The position numbers and the translations under genes were made by a program. This document shows, piece after piece, positions 24,601 through 34,399 of a stretch of 64,000 nt of DNA; positions within the stretch are counted from its first letter, which is position 1; every line of letters starts with the position of its first letter. Source of the stretch: Theristus sp. LFF4_11 (taxonomy: Eukaryota > Nematoda > Chromadorea > Monhysterida > Xyalidae); contig JASANC010001240.1 in the NCBI GenBank assembly GCA_030248135.1, positions 62,001 to 126,000 of the forward strand, read 5' to 3'. The notes below the pieces were generated by a model that saw nothing but the letters and a program-made list of their open reading frames with translations, was not told the DNA's origin and ran no database searches.

Positions 24601-24644
24601 AAAGCGAACCGATCAAGGTTGGAGTCGAGAACTGTAGCCGGTGA
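21633..24644 (+). CDS. Retroelement Gag-like protein with novel N-terminal region
   Basis: About 1003 residues from the first ATG after the LTR; the same frame is open back to 21462. Residues ~1-220 form an unrecognised globular-looking region (MEVYHLDFHLTRTRQYI ... ARARYVMGKFYFSRVNLYRW). A very basic patch follows near 344-368 (KKRRRNANRRRHQRQR), then a Thr/Gln-rich linker (~530-720). Residues ~760-930 match the Retrotrans_gag pattern: LLYLMNHLGGEAKRFLSSVP, FSEFQFADQLQIKLEACKQ, ESVAAYSQRMLDIF. The end is acidic. A canonical donor GTGAGC starts at 24641, one base before the last codon is complete, so transcripts may splice from here to a downstream exon. Confidence 0.8.
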   Translation: MEVYHLDFHLTRTRQYILSDAPDLSRASPFKLVRKRTLRKIERCSPLSALLDRPVYLDKTECDSVVTHFVFRHFGIDALSRKQNTSRSCGVLPNAGYASNVSGSSVAKLNWDKLQQVRNILTTPIINLDEDQVIIRGHFELALALFYSRTTATPGIQIVGNVRPRDAIFMCRDLAESDPHFRTNLPDGRVIPFPDTFLQVYGARARYVMGKFYFSRVNLYRWRRAKAHFNQETTEPPNEPSRLKEGEPENQVVTTTPSGGNSRNEWNFLRPLARTENPTEYFTPIRSSLLGFNASSADQNKKFNDCSLQSNGVQGSREHELKDSQPTSDSQSNLDAEQQRAQWKKRRRNANRRRHQRQRVLIQRRKLEAGFVKFKPVSTSRLGEKGESCLPFELIEKGLKKSKTELQSVSVTKDGQTSLCRDRIHEFFRDSLPFGSAAESKVGSERTWCSTRAGMQRRSSNPFQFGDFSELNETQSFSQSCSWTRTDTTRSDSVVNAGDCAARRACMVGCESNSGNDDTGVGSQPNETSAATTTATTAILTTATPTVTTAQAGPSTASAAQTATTQQSSVASMHSMDHQSACSQQPPLTQTMAQTPPVVSSAQMPNGQRQQTMSLTNAEATTVLVRRMSEFLQPMQNMQTNDGFQTNPPLQQPTVVIQSSEQQFQIPGVHPRQQYVQANNRCGQEALTPQTTAAQQPLHQQQSTRFPILQDNPNIRNATTPSAYTSLMDVIPKPRTYEELDKALERHANAMRFVCQATGYKQYLGPKSGPIVTYFDNFDPALEMLGFSEPEKLLYLMNHLGGEAKRFLSSVPREEQTNYKAVRNRLIVAFSEFQFADQLQIKLEACKQCANESVAAYSQRMLDIFVPMSIGWQPQEVERQKTAAFVRGLVPHLKNHIRVHKSGASFNETYQHAVLTECTYQLSQLETTVSVDDTTPSNENGSHDDGDDFDAQMAIADFVDNVVDSPEKEQQLLDYLFKRHSSRQNEDANKSEPIKVGVENCSR

Positions 24645-24900
24645 GCTGCGGTTTCAGAGTTTTTGTTTTGTTTTTGTTTTCGTTTTTTTTCGTTTTTTTT
24701 CAGGTCTGTAGGAGCTGCAACCTCTGCGTTGTCGCTCAGTTTTTTAGTTTTTTTTTGTTTTTTTTCAGTGCGTTTCGTTCGTTTTTTTTTCAAATTCCAC
24801 TAAAACAAACTTTCATTTTTAAAGTTCTAAAGAGGGTGTGTTTGTCATTTTAACTCAAAAACAAAAGCGTCATGCCCATCAGCTGTGTTTCCTCGTTCGT

Positions 24901-26122
24901 TTTGCAAATGAATAATTTGCAGAAAGCACAAGCTGCTTTCACGCCGTACAGAATGCACAAACAAAAATGTGCGCCGTAATTTTTGTCTGGCACGCAACAC
25001 AACACTGTTGTGCGTGTTTTTAAAAGGTCGATAAAACAACTCCTTTGTTGTTTGAGTGCAATGCACTCGTAGCTAAAGATGTTTCAGCCACATCGCTGAG
25101 CGTGCTGTAATTTCAGCATGCGCAAAAACAGTTCAGTTTATTTCAGAAAACTCCGTTGATTCAGTTGCAGCGCACGATCAGCGTTCCATTCAGTCATTCA
25201 CGTTTCGTTGAATTCGACGACCGCAACAAGATCCAACGCCAACCAAAGGATCAAATCGATCCCACAGTGAGTGAACAGGACAGCAGTGTTTGTTTTTCTT
25301 TTATCAATTCAAATTTTATTCAAACAAACAACCAAACAAACAACCGCTGTTTTGTCTTGTTTGCTTCTGTTGTGTGTGAAGTTGGGATTCAGTGAAATCC
25401 TAAAACCAAGCAACGTGTCACCAACTGATTGTTGGTAGACATGACAGTATACAGTTGCTGTCATGTCAATCTTGCTGATTGATTTAACCAATAAAACGAA
25501 CCGGTTGAAAACGCAAAGCGTTTTCGCACACGTGTACTAACACAGTGCACTCAGGTCTGTGCAGTCAGACCTGACAGAAACAGTACAACAGCTGATCGCT
25601 GCCAAGAACATTGTTCTTAGCTTGGTACAGTTACCAGCACTACTGCTGGAGCAATCGCGTTTGATTCGTCAGCGCATTTGACAACCGCAACGCGTCCAGT
25701 GCTGGCAATCGTTGGTGCGAGACGACTGCAAACAACAACGCGATCGCATGGCCTGCAACCGCCAGCGCAGACGCAACAGGTGCAAATGGCCTGCAACAGG
25801 TGCAAATGGCCTGCAACAGCAGCAGCAGCAGCACTGGTGAAGTCGAACGCTTCTTCAGAACGAACACTCGTCGATGACACTGGTGCAGCTGAAATTTGAA
25901 CAGTTTGTTGAACAATCAACGCAACAATTTTTGTTTTCATCGGTGATTAATTTTATTTTGTTTGTGTTGAGACAACAGGTTTCGTTGTCTCACAGGTTTT
26001 TTTGTTTTGTTTTTTTCGTTTTGTTTTGTTTAGTTTTCTCTCAACTTTCACCACCCTTCCCAACTCAAATGTAACGACTTAAAAAAAAATTGGGCCTCAC
26101 CCGCAGTTTGTTTTACTGCGGC
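24901..26122 (+). other. Serial hairpin region in retroelement interior
   Basis: Non-coding interior between gag and the zinc-knuckle ORF. Perfect inverted repeats with short loops follow one another: 24903-24921 (7 bp stem), 24922-24940 (7), 25034-25053 (7), 25054-25068, 25103-25118, 25421-25435 (5), 25438-25467 (GACATGACAG stem, 10), 25507-25525 (8), 25551-25574 (TCAGGTCTG stem, 9), 25604-25618 (6), 25634-25649 (6), 25968-25992 (9) and 26101-26121 (CCGCAGT stem, 7). More lie past the second ORF (26969-26984, 26981-27003, 27015-27034, 27223-27242). Function unknown; packaging or RNA stability are options. Confidence 0.7.
25171..25266 (+). other. Possible internal exon of the retroelement
   Basis: Bounded by a good acceptor (TTCAGTTGCAG) and donor (GTGAGTG). 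It is 96 bases long and open in the phase set by the gag donor at 24641. Weakly supported. Confidence 0.3.
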
Positions 26123-26181
26123 CCATTGCTGTAACCACATGTTTTTGTTTTCACTTTTTTGTTTCATGTGAATATTCAGAT

Positions 26182-26868
26182 GTGCAATCAGTGATTTCAG
26201 GCACGACAGATCCAGACGTCAGTGTCTTTGACTACGCTTGTACCATTTGTGGGTACGAGGGTCATGTGAGTGCCGAGTGTCCACTTGACCCTAGACTAGA
26301 ACAGGTGCAAGATGCCTTGCGTACGTTGACTGAAATTCAGTCAACGGCTCCGATTGGTGATGCGCAAGTGCAACGCTCTGCAGCGGCGATTGTCGACTCA
26401 GAAAGCATGCGAGCGCAAGCGGCGTCGACAAAACGAAGCAGCCGTGATCAATCGAAGTCAAGGAGCAGAAAGAGCACCGCAACGACAAGTAAAAGTCCAA
26501 GAAGACAGAAATCTAAAGCGAGTGCACACGGCATTGAGGTGCCAGAAACGTTGGTGGGACTACCACATCAACGACATGGTACTCCGAAAGGAAGTACAGT
26601 GCCTTCGGGGCACAGTCATAAAAAGAAGCAAACGGACACTGCTGGAGTGTCGGGTGTTTCAGCACAGGCGCGAACGACACAAGGGCAACAGCGGGAAACC
26701 CCACGCGCAGTCGATGAAGACGTGATTCGAACGCCGGGCCACTCAAGCGCAATGCCGTCACCGGACGAAGCCGCGTGCGAGCTCGGTAGACGCCATCGAC
26801 GCCCGTTGTCGTTTGCGAAGCCGACTGATCCACCACTGCCACAGAGACAGCAGCCGCCAAAGCAGTAA
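26182..26868 (+). CDS. Zinc-knuckle (nucleocapsid-like) ORF of the retroelement
   Basis: An open frame of ~228 residues without an ATG start (it opens at GTG), suggesting a spliced or frameshifted product. CTICGYEGHVSAEC is a CX2CX4HX4C zinc knuckle as in retroviral-type nucleocapsids, which bind genomic RNA. The remainder is basic and Ser/Lys/Arg rich (KSRSRKSTATTSKSPRRQKS), then a Pro/Gln-rich end. Possible acceptors TTCAG lie at 26179 and 26200. No aspartic protease or polymerase motif follows. Confidence 0.65.
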   Translation: MQSVISGTTDPDVSVFDYACTICGYEGHVSAECPLDPRLEQVQDALRTLTEIQSTAPIGDAQVQRSAAAIVDSESMRAQAASTKRSSRDQSKSRSRKSTATTSKSPRRQKSKASAHGIEVPETLVGLPHQRHGTPKGSTVPSGHSHKKKQTDTAGVSGVSAQARTTQGQQRETPRAVDEDVIRTPGHSSAMPSPDEAACELGRRHRRPLSFAKPTDPPLPQRQQPPKQ

Positions 26869-27250
26869 CGAACAGTAAAAACATTGGCGACAACAGCTGG
26901 ACGTTTTGTTTTGTTATTCATCTGTGATTAAAATTACTGATGATTGATTGAAACGTTTTTTTTATTGTTCACAAGTTTTTGTGACAGTCCGTTTGATTGT
27001 CACATGAAGTGTAACCACTCTGCTTGCGGAGTGGATTGTTGTTGTTTTTGTTTCGTTTCTTTTCGTCCAGCTTTTCACTAATTGTTTCAAAAACTCAAAA
27101 ACTTACTAGTCTCGTGGCCGTGCATTCCAGTTTGCGTGTCTGTGCTTTTTCTCACAGTTTTTTTTTCGTCCACCAACAGTGATCTCTTATAATAGTGATT
27201 ACCTTTTCAACACATTCATTTGTGGTCTCGTGGAAGAGACCATTCTTTTC

Positions 27251-27260
27251 GGGGGGACAG
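27251..27260 (+). other. Polypurine tract
   Basis: GGGGGGACAG directly before the 3' LTR, in the place expected for the plus-strand primer. Confidence 0.6.
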
Positions 27261-27261
27261 T

Positions 27262-27931
27262 TGTCAGGTCCACTATTGGACGCTACTGTGCAACTGTTCC
27301 CAAAATCCTAAACTATTCTTTACTTTTACCATTCAACATCCACATCTACAACAGTTAACCTATTTCTTGTCAATTGGTCAACATTTTCCAACTGCATTTA
27401 ACTGTTTGTGCAACATGTATTCTGGAGATGAACGAACACCCAAACAATAAAAGATCTTGAATAAAGTAAAGACTTCGTCTTGTTTGGGGTTTGGAGTTGC
27501 GTGGCCGCCTCCACAGGGCGCAGAGGCGGATACGTAAAGTCGCCTGACTCAAAGGCGTTTGGGCGACGGCAGACTACGGCCGGTTACGTGCTGCTGGTAC
27601 TCCGGTGCCAGTGTAGATTGCTCGTTCCGCCTCAAGTCTAACAAACAAAAGAATATTTATTTAATAGTTTTATTTATTTCTTTTACAATTGTAACACAAT
27701 AATTCGCTAGTTTGGTCATTCTCAAGGGTGATCACTAACGACGGGCTGAGTCATTCAACAGGTGATGTCCCTCAGTCCAACAGTCCGTGATGTGAGCATC
27801 GGCATGTCGACCGTACGAAACCCCGTTCAGTGTCGGCGAACAGATGTTACGGACCTACGTCGGGAACCCGTGTTGCGCAGCGGTGGAACGGCGGCCGACT
27901 GGTTGACTCGGCGCCCCGGCGTAGATTCACA
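27262..27931 (+). repeat. 3' LTR
   Basis: Identical by eye to 20962-21631 over 670 bp, followed by ATAT, the duplicated target. Confidence 0.92.
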
Positions 27932-27935
27932 ATAT

Positions 27936-30900
27936 CAACACTGTTGCTTTCCGTTGGTTTGAACAGCACCATGAACATGACATCATGAATTAACACAGAA
28001 CAGACCAAAAAATGTCAAAATCGGCTAACACTGCATCACTCAAGGGGCTAAGCTTGTTAGATGAATTGAAATAAGCTAGACAAGCGTGAAAATTCGACCA
28101 GCACATTTGCGAGGCGAGTTTAGAATGGAAAATGCATCAGCTGATAAATAAACTCATCTTAACTGGCAGCAGAGGGCTACGTACGCACAAATGAATGATG
28201 CCATACTTCGCAAAATCAATTTTTACTGAATTGTTGACAAAAGCAAAGAAATTGTGTCAATCGCTCAGACCAAATGGTTGTAACGGAATACCAGCAGTTT
28301 TCTTTGAGCGATTATATCCATAATATGAAGTTTTTTTATGCATCAGACAGTATTCAGAAAATTATCATGCAAGTCTGAACTTCTGTTTTATCAAAAAAAT
28401 GAGCCTTCACAATAGTTTATTTGGACGGAGTCTTGCTGGAAAGTAATAATTCTGTCTCTGCCGCACAGTCTAAAATTGCTGCTATAAATTTTTTCTTGTT
28501 ATGAGATCACGCGATCAAGTGCAGAAATGTTCAAAATGTGGGAGGAGCTGGTTCATATGCTCACTTGGATATTCATTAAAATAGTCCTGTGAACAGCTAA
28601 GCAAAACTGTGAAGTTCAGAACATTTTATGGAATCAAAAGTAAAACCGCAAATAAGATTTGATGCGCGTGTTACGCACTTGAACGCCCGTTTATACCTGA
28701 CGTATGAAGACGTACGTCGACGTACGTCACGTATGAACGGTAAGACCTAAACTGACGTGATGCGCCGTGCCGTGCCGTACGCGCATACGTCAGGTATAAA
28801 AGGGCCTTAAGTTTCATAACTGAGGCAGCAGCGACATTTGAATTTTGACTAATAACCGACAAATGAAAACCACAATATGGACCTGTGGACGCAGAACGGT
28901 GCAGTTGACATACAAAATATTGACAACACTACAGATGAATCGGATCGGTAATTTATTTGTGCTCATTGTTATTCTCAATTTATCACAGACCGACAAAACA
29001 CACATATCCGCGCAATAGACGGATCGGTTTTCCTGGAAAGCTAATTAACGACGGGCAGCTGTGTAATTCGGTTCATATCATAAACCAGTAACAACACTGA
29101 GAAAAATCGCGAGTCATGGAAAAGGCGTACCAACTTTGGAATTTTGACGAAAACATAGAATCTCCCAAGTTCTTTGACTCAAATTTTTCTGTCAACGTTT
29201 TTAGGGAACTGAAACACTCCAATGAGAAAAACCGACTAGAAAACATGTGACAGTTTTGGGTGTGGCTTGGCTGGACAATTGATGAATAAAAATGAGTTAC
29301 AGCACGCATTAATCGATAATATTCTCAGTATATCTAGCAAGTGCCACGACTTTACTGATATATAATGACAAAGTTCTGTGAATTTATGTTTCATGAATGC
29401 ACATACACGCACACATGTGTACCTCCTGTGGTGTGCTAAACATCACGTAAGGCAGTATACTGCTTGAGCATGTGCCACAATAACATTTTTGGAGCCGGAC
29501 TGCATGCCAACAAAGATTCCAATCCTGCGACTGTTTTTACGCCACGGTGCATTAGACGTTGCCATGTGAATTGGAAAATTTATGATGACCAACTCTCCGC
29601 GACTGACAAATTAAAACGTCCCATCATTGTTGGCTAAAAAGGATACTGGTAGTTTTTTTAACATGCAAGCTGTGATGTGTGGAATCGGCAAATGCAACAT
29701 AAAAATGACATCAATGTAAAAGTCAAACAAAAATGGCGTGTGGGCGTGGCACCACTAAATGGAGCGTGTACTTCAAAACAAGTTCCAAACAAAATCATGC
29801 AACCGTTTTCCAAAAATCTTTCATTGTGCTTCAATTACATGCGTTTTGCTGAGTGCGCGTTGTGAATGATCTTTTTGGCGAATCATTGTGAGTACACCTT
29901 TCAACAAACATTGGAGCCGACTAATTGAACGTGACTGCAGCGCGCTAATAAAAATTAATGGCCTTGTTGCGTCATTTTCTACTATTGCCGTTGCAAATGA
30001 CAGCAGCATAAATCTTTTGATTGTTTTTACGATCTGAGCAGCATCCGTGCGTGTTTTTTAGCGCTCAATAAAACTGGTATTTGAATAAAACACACACACA
30101 CACACAACAGCGTGCGACAATGCTCACAAAACGCTCAGTTGCTGCAGTGAACGCTGAACATTTTAGCACTACGAATACGCACGATACCACGCGATACAAT
30201 GAAAGCTGGCGTTTTCATCGGCGTTTATTAATCAGCCGATTTGCTTCGCTAAATACCAACTGGCGTCTCCAAGCGTCCGACGGTTCTGTTCTGTCTGTTT
30301 TATTCGGCGTCCTTTTTGAAAGTATTTTTTACATGAGGAATCAGATTCCCAACCAGCCAACATTAGTAAAGACGTTCGGTGTGGTGAGTTCGGTTGGACC
30401 GACATTTATAAAGTTGCTCACTGCGCAACTGGTGCTAGAACGAATCCGCTGTCATCGGTGGGTTCACCTCACATTGGATACCACCCATCATCAGTATTGG
30501 ACAACCCTCAAAACTTGTAAAAACCCCAAGAACCGTTCCAACTGAACCGACCGTGTCCATATCGAAACGCAACATAAGGCTGCAGGCTAACGGTCGCTGA
30601 AATTTGCCCTCGATTAGGCGTGACAGTCACCGGCAGCTATAAAATGCAATGTGTGTGCTGCGTTCATTCAGACTGCGTTTGAGAGTTTATCTTGAGTGCA
30701 GACAACGAGAATACTGTGAGAAAATGTTTGAATAACTAACGAGACGAGGCGTGGTTGATGTCCAGAAAGGATGCCACGTTGTTGTGCTCACTCTGCAAGG
30801 TGAGAATGGACATTGCATGGCGTGTTGCTTGATTAGACACAACAACTGCTCCACGAGCGCTGTCCTTTCTTTTTTGAGGGTTGCAGCTTTTTCCTTCGCA
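27936..30900. other. No gene recognised; one MITE inside
   Basis: Only short open frames without motifs. It contains the CpG-rich MITE at 28686-28808 and a short (CA)n run at 30089-30106. A TATAAAA-like site near 30638 is not tied to any recognised gene. Confidence 0.45.
28686..28808. repeat. CpG-rich MITE, second copy
   Basis: CCCGTTTATACCTGACGTAT at the left and ATACGTCAGGTATAAAAGGG at the right are inverted repeats. Inside is ACGTACGTCGACGTACGT, a perfect palindrome. About 123 bp, same family as 483-844. Confidence 0.75.
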
Positions 30901-30910
30901 CCTGCCCAAG

Positions 30911-32605
30911 TCAGGCGTGTAAGGCGATCTCGTCGATGTGGTGCGCCACGTTTGCCTTGGCATCGCAGGTGCAGCAGCGCCGCCAGGGGTGCTGCTCACA
31001 AAAGGCCGTGTCATCCAAGGCTCTGGCTCCGGGCTTGTTCTGCCGCTTTCACGCAGAATATCTGGGCTCAGTGAAAAATCAACAAAACATTAAAACAAAC
31101 CCAAAAGTTGTTATAACTGCAAGAACACTGAGAAAATACTGAGAAAAAACACGGAGCTAATACTCAAAAACTCAAAAGCAACTACTCAAGTAACGCGTTC
31201 TAATTTCTTATGAACGTGTTTGTATAGCTCCGTTTTCTCAGTGTGGTGCCAGATATGGCGCTCGTTTTAACCAATCAGCGCGTTGCATCTGGACATCGAC
31301 CGACCCCTGATGCATTTGTTGTACGTCGTTTGCAGTCGTATCCACTGGCAGTCAGACATGTAGGGTCCATTGTCGGGGCAGGTGCAGTTCGCCAAGCCCG
31401 TCCAGCTGAGGCCTTCATACGCCTGCCAACACGTGTCACTGCAAAGTTTTCGAATCATACATTTTTAAAACTGCGTAAAGTGCTGCTTATGTTGATTATT
31501 GCGCTTCCCGTGCAAAGTTACGATCGCACCTGAAAATAGCACGGGTCAGTTGCACTCGCTTCTCACAGCCGCAAGCAAACCAAGCCAGGACACACGCGCA
31601 CGTCAACTGCGACATTTTTGTTTATTGAATGACTTTCCTCATCTCATGGACCTTTATTCAGATTTCGCAGTCCTTTCAAACTCGCACATATTCCACGAAT
31701 TGAGATCGACTATGTATATACTGCTATACTAACGCAAAAAAGTACACGACAATGTGAAATATTGCCATAAAATTTTTTTGAAAACATTTTTCTTTCTCAA
31801 CTGGCACAGCGCACAATGATGAATGCTCAAATAAAACTAAAAGTATAATAAATGATTCCATTTTTTACTACATTAAGTGCAGTTGTTTCCGGTAGTGGAG
31901 TGAAAACGTGCAACACTACGGTGAAACATGTAATTTTAACTATCAGTAAACGTTTTGTTTTGATGCAACTGTGGCTATATCAAGCGCGTTTTTTGAAAAT
32001 CAGTGCGACCAGTGTTTCAAAAAAAGATTTTTGTGAATCACAATGATATTTTTGTACATTTGTACCGAAACTCAACCTGAAAGTATAACACTTAACGATA
32101 ACATTACAAAAGCAAGCAGCAGCGGCACCGTGTCCGCTTTGATTTTCTCTGTGGCACAGCAGCACAGTTGTTAGAGCAGCATTTGCATTGTTAGCATACA
32201 GCCGGAAATATTATGCACACGGCAAAGCACCACGCGAACTAAACGCTAAATTGTTCCAGGTAAGCTACACTAGGTCGCTGATACGTGTGACCAGTGCAGT
32301 TCTGTGGCACACAAGTTTTCTAGCGAATTTTTGTTCTATGCGGCTTGGACAAACATGTGCAAATGAGCGTCTTGGACTGTTTTGGTAACACGTGTGAACT
32401 TCAATAAAGTCTAACAAATTGAACTGCCCGTTGAAAAGGTGATAAAAAGGGTACCTGTCCTGCATTTTGCACTCATTGAGCTCGTCTACGGTGCATGCTC
32501 GTCGGAACAAATTCCAAAGTGCGTTGCAAGACCGATGTGGCCTGCAGATCTCCTTCAATGCACGGTCACAGTTGGCACGCTCCAGTCGTGGAAATGTGCG
32601 TAAAT
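30911..32605 (-). CDS. GDNF/GAS1-domain exons, second set
   Basis: Minus-strand exons 32605-32455, 31438-~31301 and probably 31022-30911. The first two give a clear GDNF/GAS1 domain with correct phase: NCDRALKEICRPHRSC ... LFRRACTVDELNECK joined to DTCWQAYEGLSWTGLANCTC ... DCQWIRLQ and YNKC. The layout resembles the first domain of GFR-alpha proteins. The third exon (LDDTAFCEQHPWRRCCTCDA ... stop) is less certain; an overlapping frame also ends in a donor. No start codon or signal peptide was found. This may be the 5' part of the gene at 15115-20222 (interrupted by the retroelement), the 3' part of the gene at 32935-34156, or a separate gene. Confidence 0.6.
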
Positions 32606-32934
32606 CTGGTATGAACAAACAAACAGAACTGAAACAAAGCTCGTACAATATATTGCTGCCGAACACGAGCTCGAACAGATGCCCGAGCCCAACAAGGCAC
32701 GGCCCGCGCGAAAATAAAACGGGGAGAAAAACAGGAGGGGATGTACGTGAGCGACGACGCTTGTAACCGATCGTGGTGAGCCTCCATGACGATTAATGGT
32801 ATAAGCGTTGCATATCGCGTTGCCACGACTGTTTTTGGGGGCACACCTGGTGTTCTGGGCATCTATTGAGGACGTGTTCGGTCAGCAGTTCGAGGCTGTT
32901 TGTGAGCATAGTCTAGTAGCACTGCGTCACACAT

Positions 32935-34156
32935 TCATGATGTCATTTCTGTCTGACAGGTTTTGGTAACCTGAACCAAAAAATTAGCAGTGGTTCTTTT
33001 TGAATGCAAAGCAATGTGACGCTTGACTGCATCCCTTAGTGCCAACCTCTGTGCAACTTTTGCCGCCAGTGCCTCACTTGGTGCAGAGGTGTGCGTGTGG
33101 TTCGCTGCCGAACTTGCGTGTCCCTGCACAAAACAAAACTTCACTTTCACATGGATGTTATCGTCAGCCGTCACGCAACGCACAGACCTTGTGGTGCGCA
33201 GTTGCGCGGGGCCCGCCTGGCGTGCAATGGCGTCACTTTCAACGGCACTGTCACCAAGTGCAGCAAGTTCACCACTGTCTGTGATGATCAGTTGCATGTT
33301 GTTGTGCCGATTCAACGGTGCGCCATCGTTGTTCAGCGTTTGCGGCTGCATGCGTGCATTCTCGCTGTCTCGATTGCTGTGCTCGTTGTTTCGACTGTTC
33401 GTGCCTTCATCGCCAGCCAGTTGCAATTCCTGGGCCAAGTCGCGTAGCCTCGCAATGCACGGATGGTGAAACACGTACTGGCGGAACGTTTCACACTCCG
33501 CGATCGAGCCTGAAACATTGAGGAAACTCGGCTTTTCGCTGTTGTTTTTGCGACGAATCGGGCTGCTAGGATGGCGTTCACGCATTACAGCACAATAAAC
33601 GCGTGTTTGTTGCCGTGTTCTAAAGCAACAACATCTGCACACAATCTGAGCCGAAACCAATAGAAATCACCTCTCAGTGCCAGTTTCAATTTTTTAATAA
33701 TCTCTGTTCTACTGGATCCTTGCCCTTTGGAACTGATAAACCGAAAGTGCACGTTTCGTTCACATCTGCTCAACCGACCAAGTGGCTCGTAGCACCAGCA
33801 GGATGTATCGCCACTGAGTATGTCGAGTTCGATCTGTGACTGGACGAGCAACAGTGACTGGTGGCAGATCTGCAGATCCACGCTGGCACAAGCTGAAAAC
33901 TGAGTTGACATTTGAACCAAAACACAGAGAAACCGAACAACAATCAACTGTGGAAATGAGCAATTTGAAACGAATTGTACTTTTTTGTGCTGAAAGAAAA
34001 GAAATTCAAAAAAGCCACTCGCACATCTGGCGACGGGGCCGCACGCCTGGTAGAAGTCGCCGAGTGCGTGGTTGCAGAGCGCGTCGCGGTCGCAGCGTTG
34101 CTTCACATGCAGACAGCTGCGGCGTGGATACTCGCTCAGGGCACCAACATGGACGC
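32935..34156 (-). CDS. GDNF/GAS1-domain exons, third set
   Basis: Minus-strand exons 34156-34025, 33892-33764 and 33509-32935; phases agree (all phase 1). They encode RRSCLHVKQRCDRDALCNHA ... FYQACGPVA, then CASVDLQICHQSLLLVQSQI ... TSCWCYEPLGRLSRC, then SIAECETFRQYVFHHPCIA, matching one complete GDNF/GAS1 domain, including the closing C.C ... EC.F ... PC pattern. A ~150-residue polar tail follows to a stop at 32935, unless a donor (CAG|GTTACC) near the end is used. Upstream exons with a signal peptide were not found. Confidence 0.6.
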
Positions 34157-34282
34157 CTGCACAGTGCAAACACTCGTGACACGCGGACAACAGCTGTCCG
34201 CATCGGTGTCCTCCGCTGTGTCCCTGTACCGGACATAACACCAGCCCAGTACGCCAAAGTGTGCCGTTGCTACTTTTAGACT

Positions 34283-34359
34283 ACGTGGGACAGGACACCA
34301 CGAGGGACACCAAGGTGCGCAGGACACCACGAGGGACACCAAGGTGCACAGGACACCGG
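34283..34359 (+). repeat. 29 bp minisatellite upstream of GDNF/GAS1 exons
   Basis: AGGACACCACGAGGGACACC plus AAGGTGCGC, just over two copies, with partial units on either side. Confidence 0.65.
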
Positions 34360-34399
34360 ACACCTGATCGGAGACCTTTTTAGCGTGAATATTGATTGT

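Larger units (their letters stand above)
20962..27931 (+). mobile_element. Complete gag-only LTR retroelement (non-autonomous)
   Basis: Two LTRs of 670 bp (20962-21631 and 27262-27931) begin TGTCAGG and end ATTCACA; reading them side by side I found no difference, so the insertion is very recent. The flanks carry ATAT on both sides (20958-20961 and 27932-27935), a 4 bp target duplication. The interior encodes a gag-like protein and a separate zinc-knuckle ORF; no frame looks like protease, reverse transcriptase, RNase H or integrase. A purine run (GGGGGGACAG) precedes the 3' LTR. The element resembles the TR-GAG class described in plants and would need pol functions from another element. It is in the opposite orientation to the GDNF/GAS1 exons on either side. 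Confidence 0.9.
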
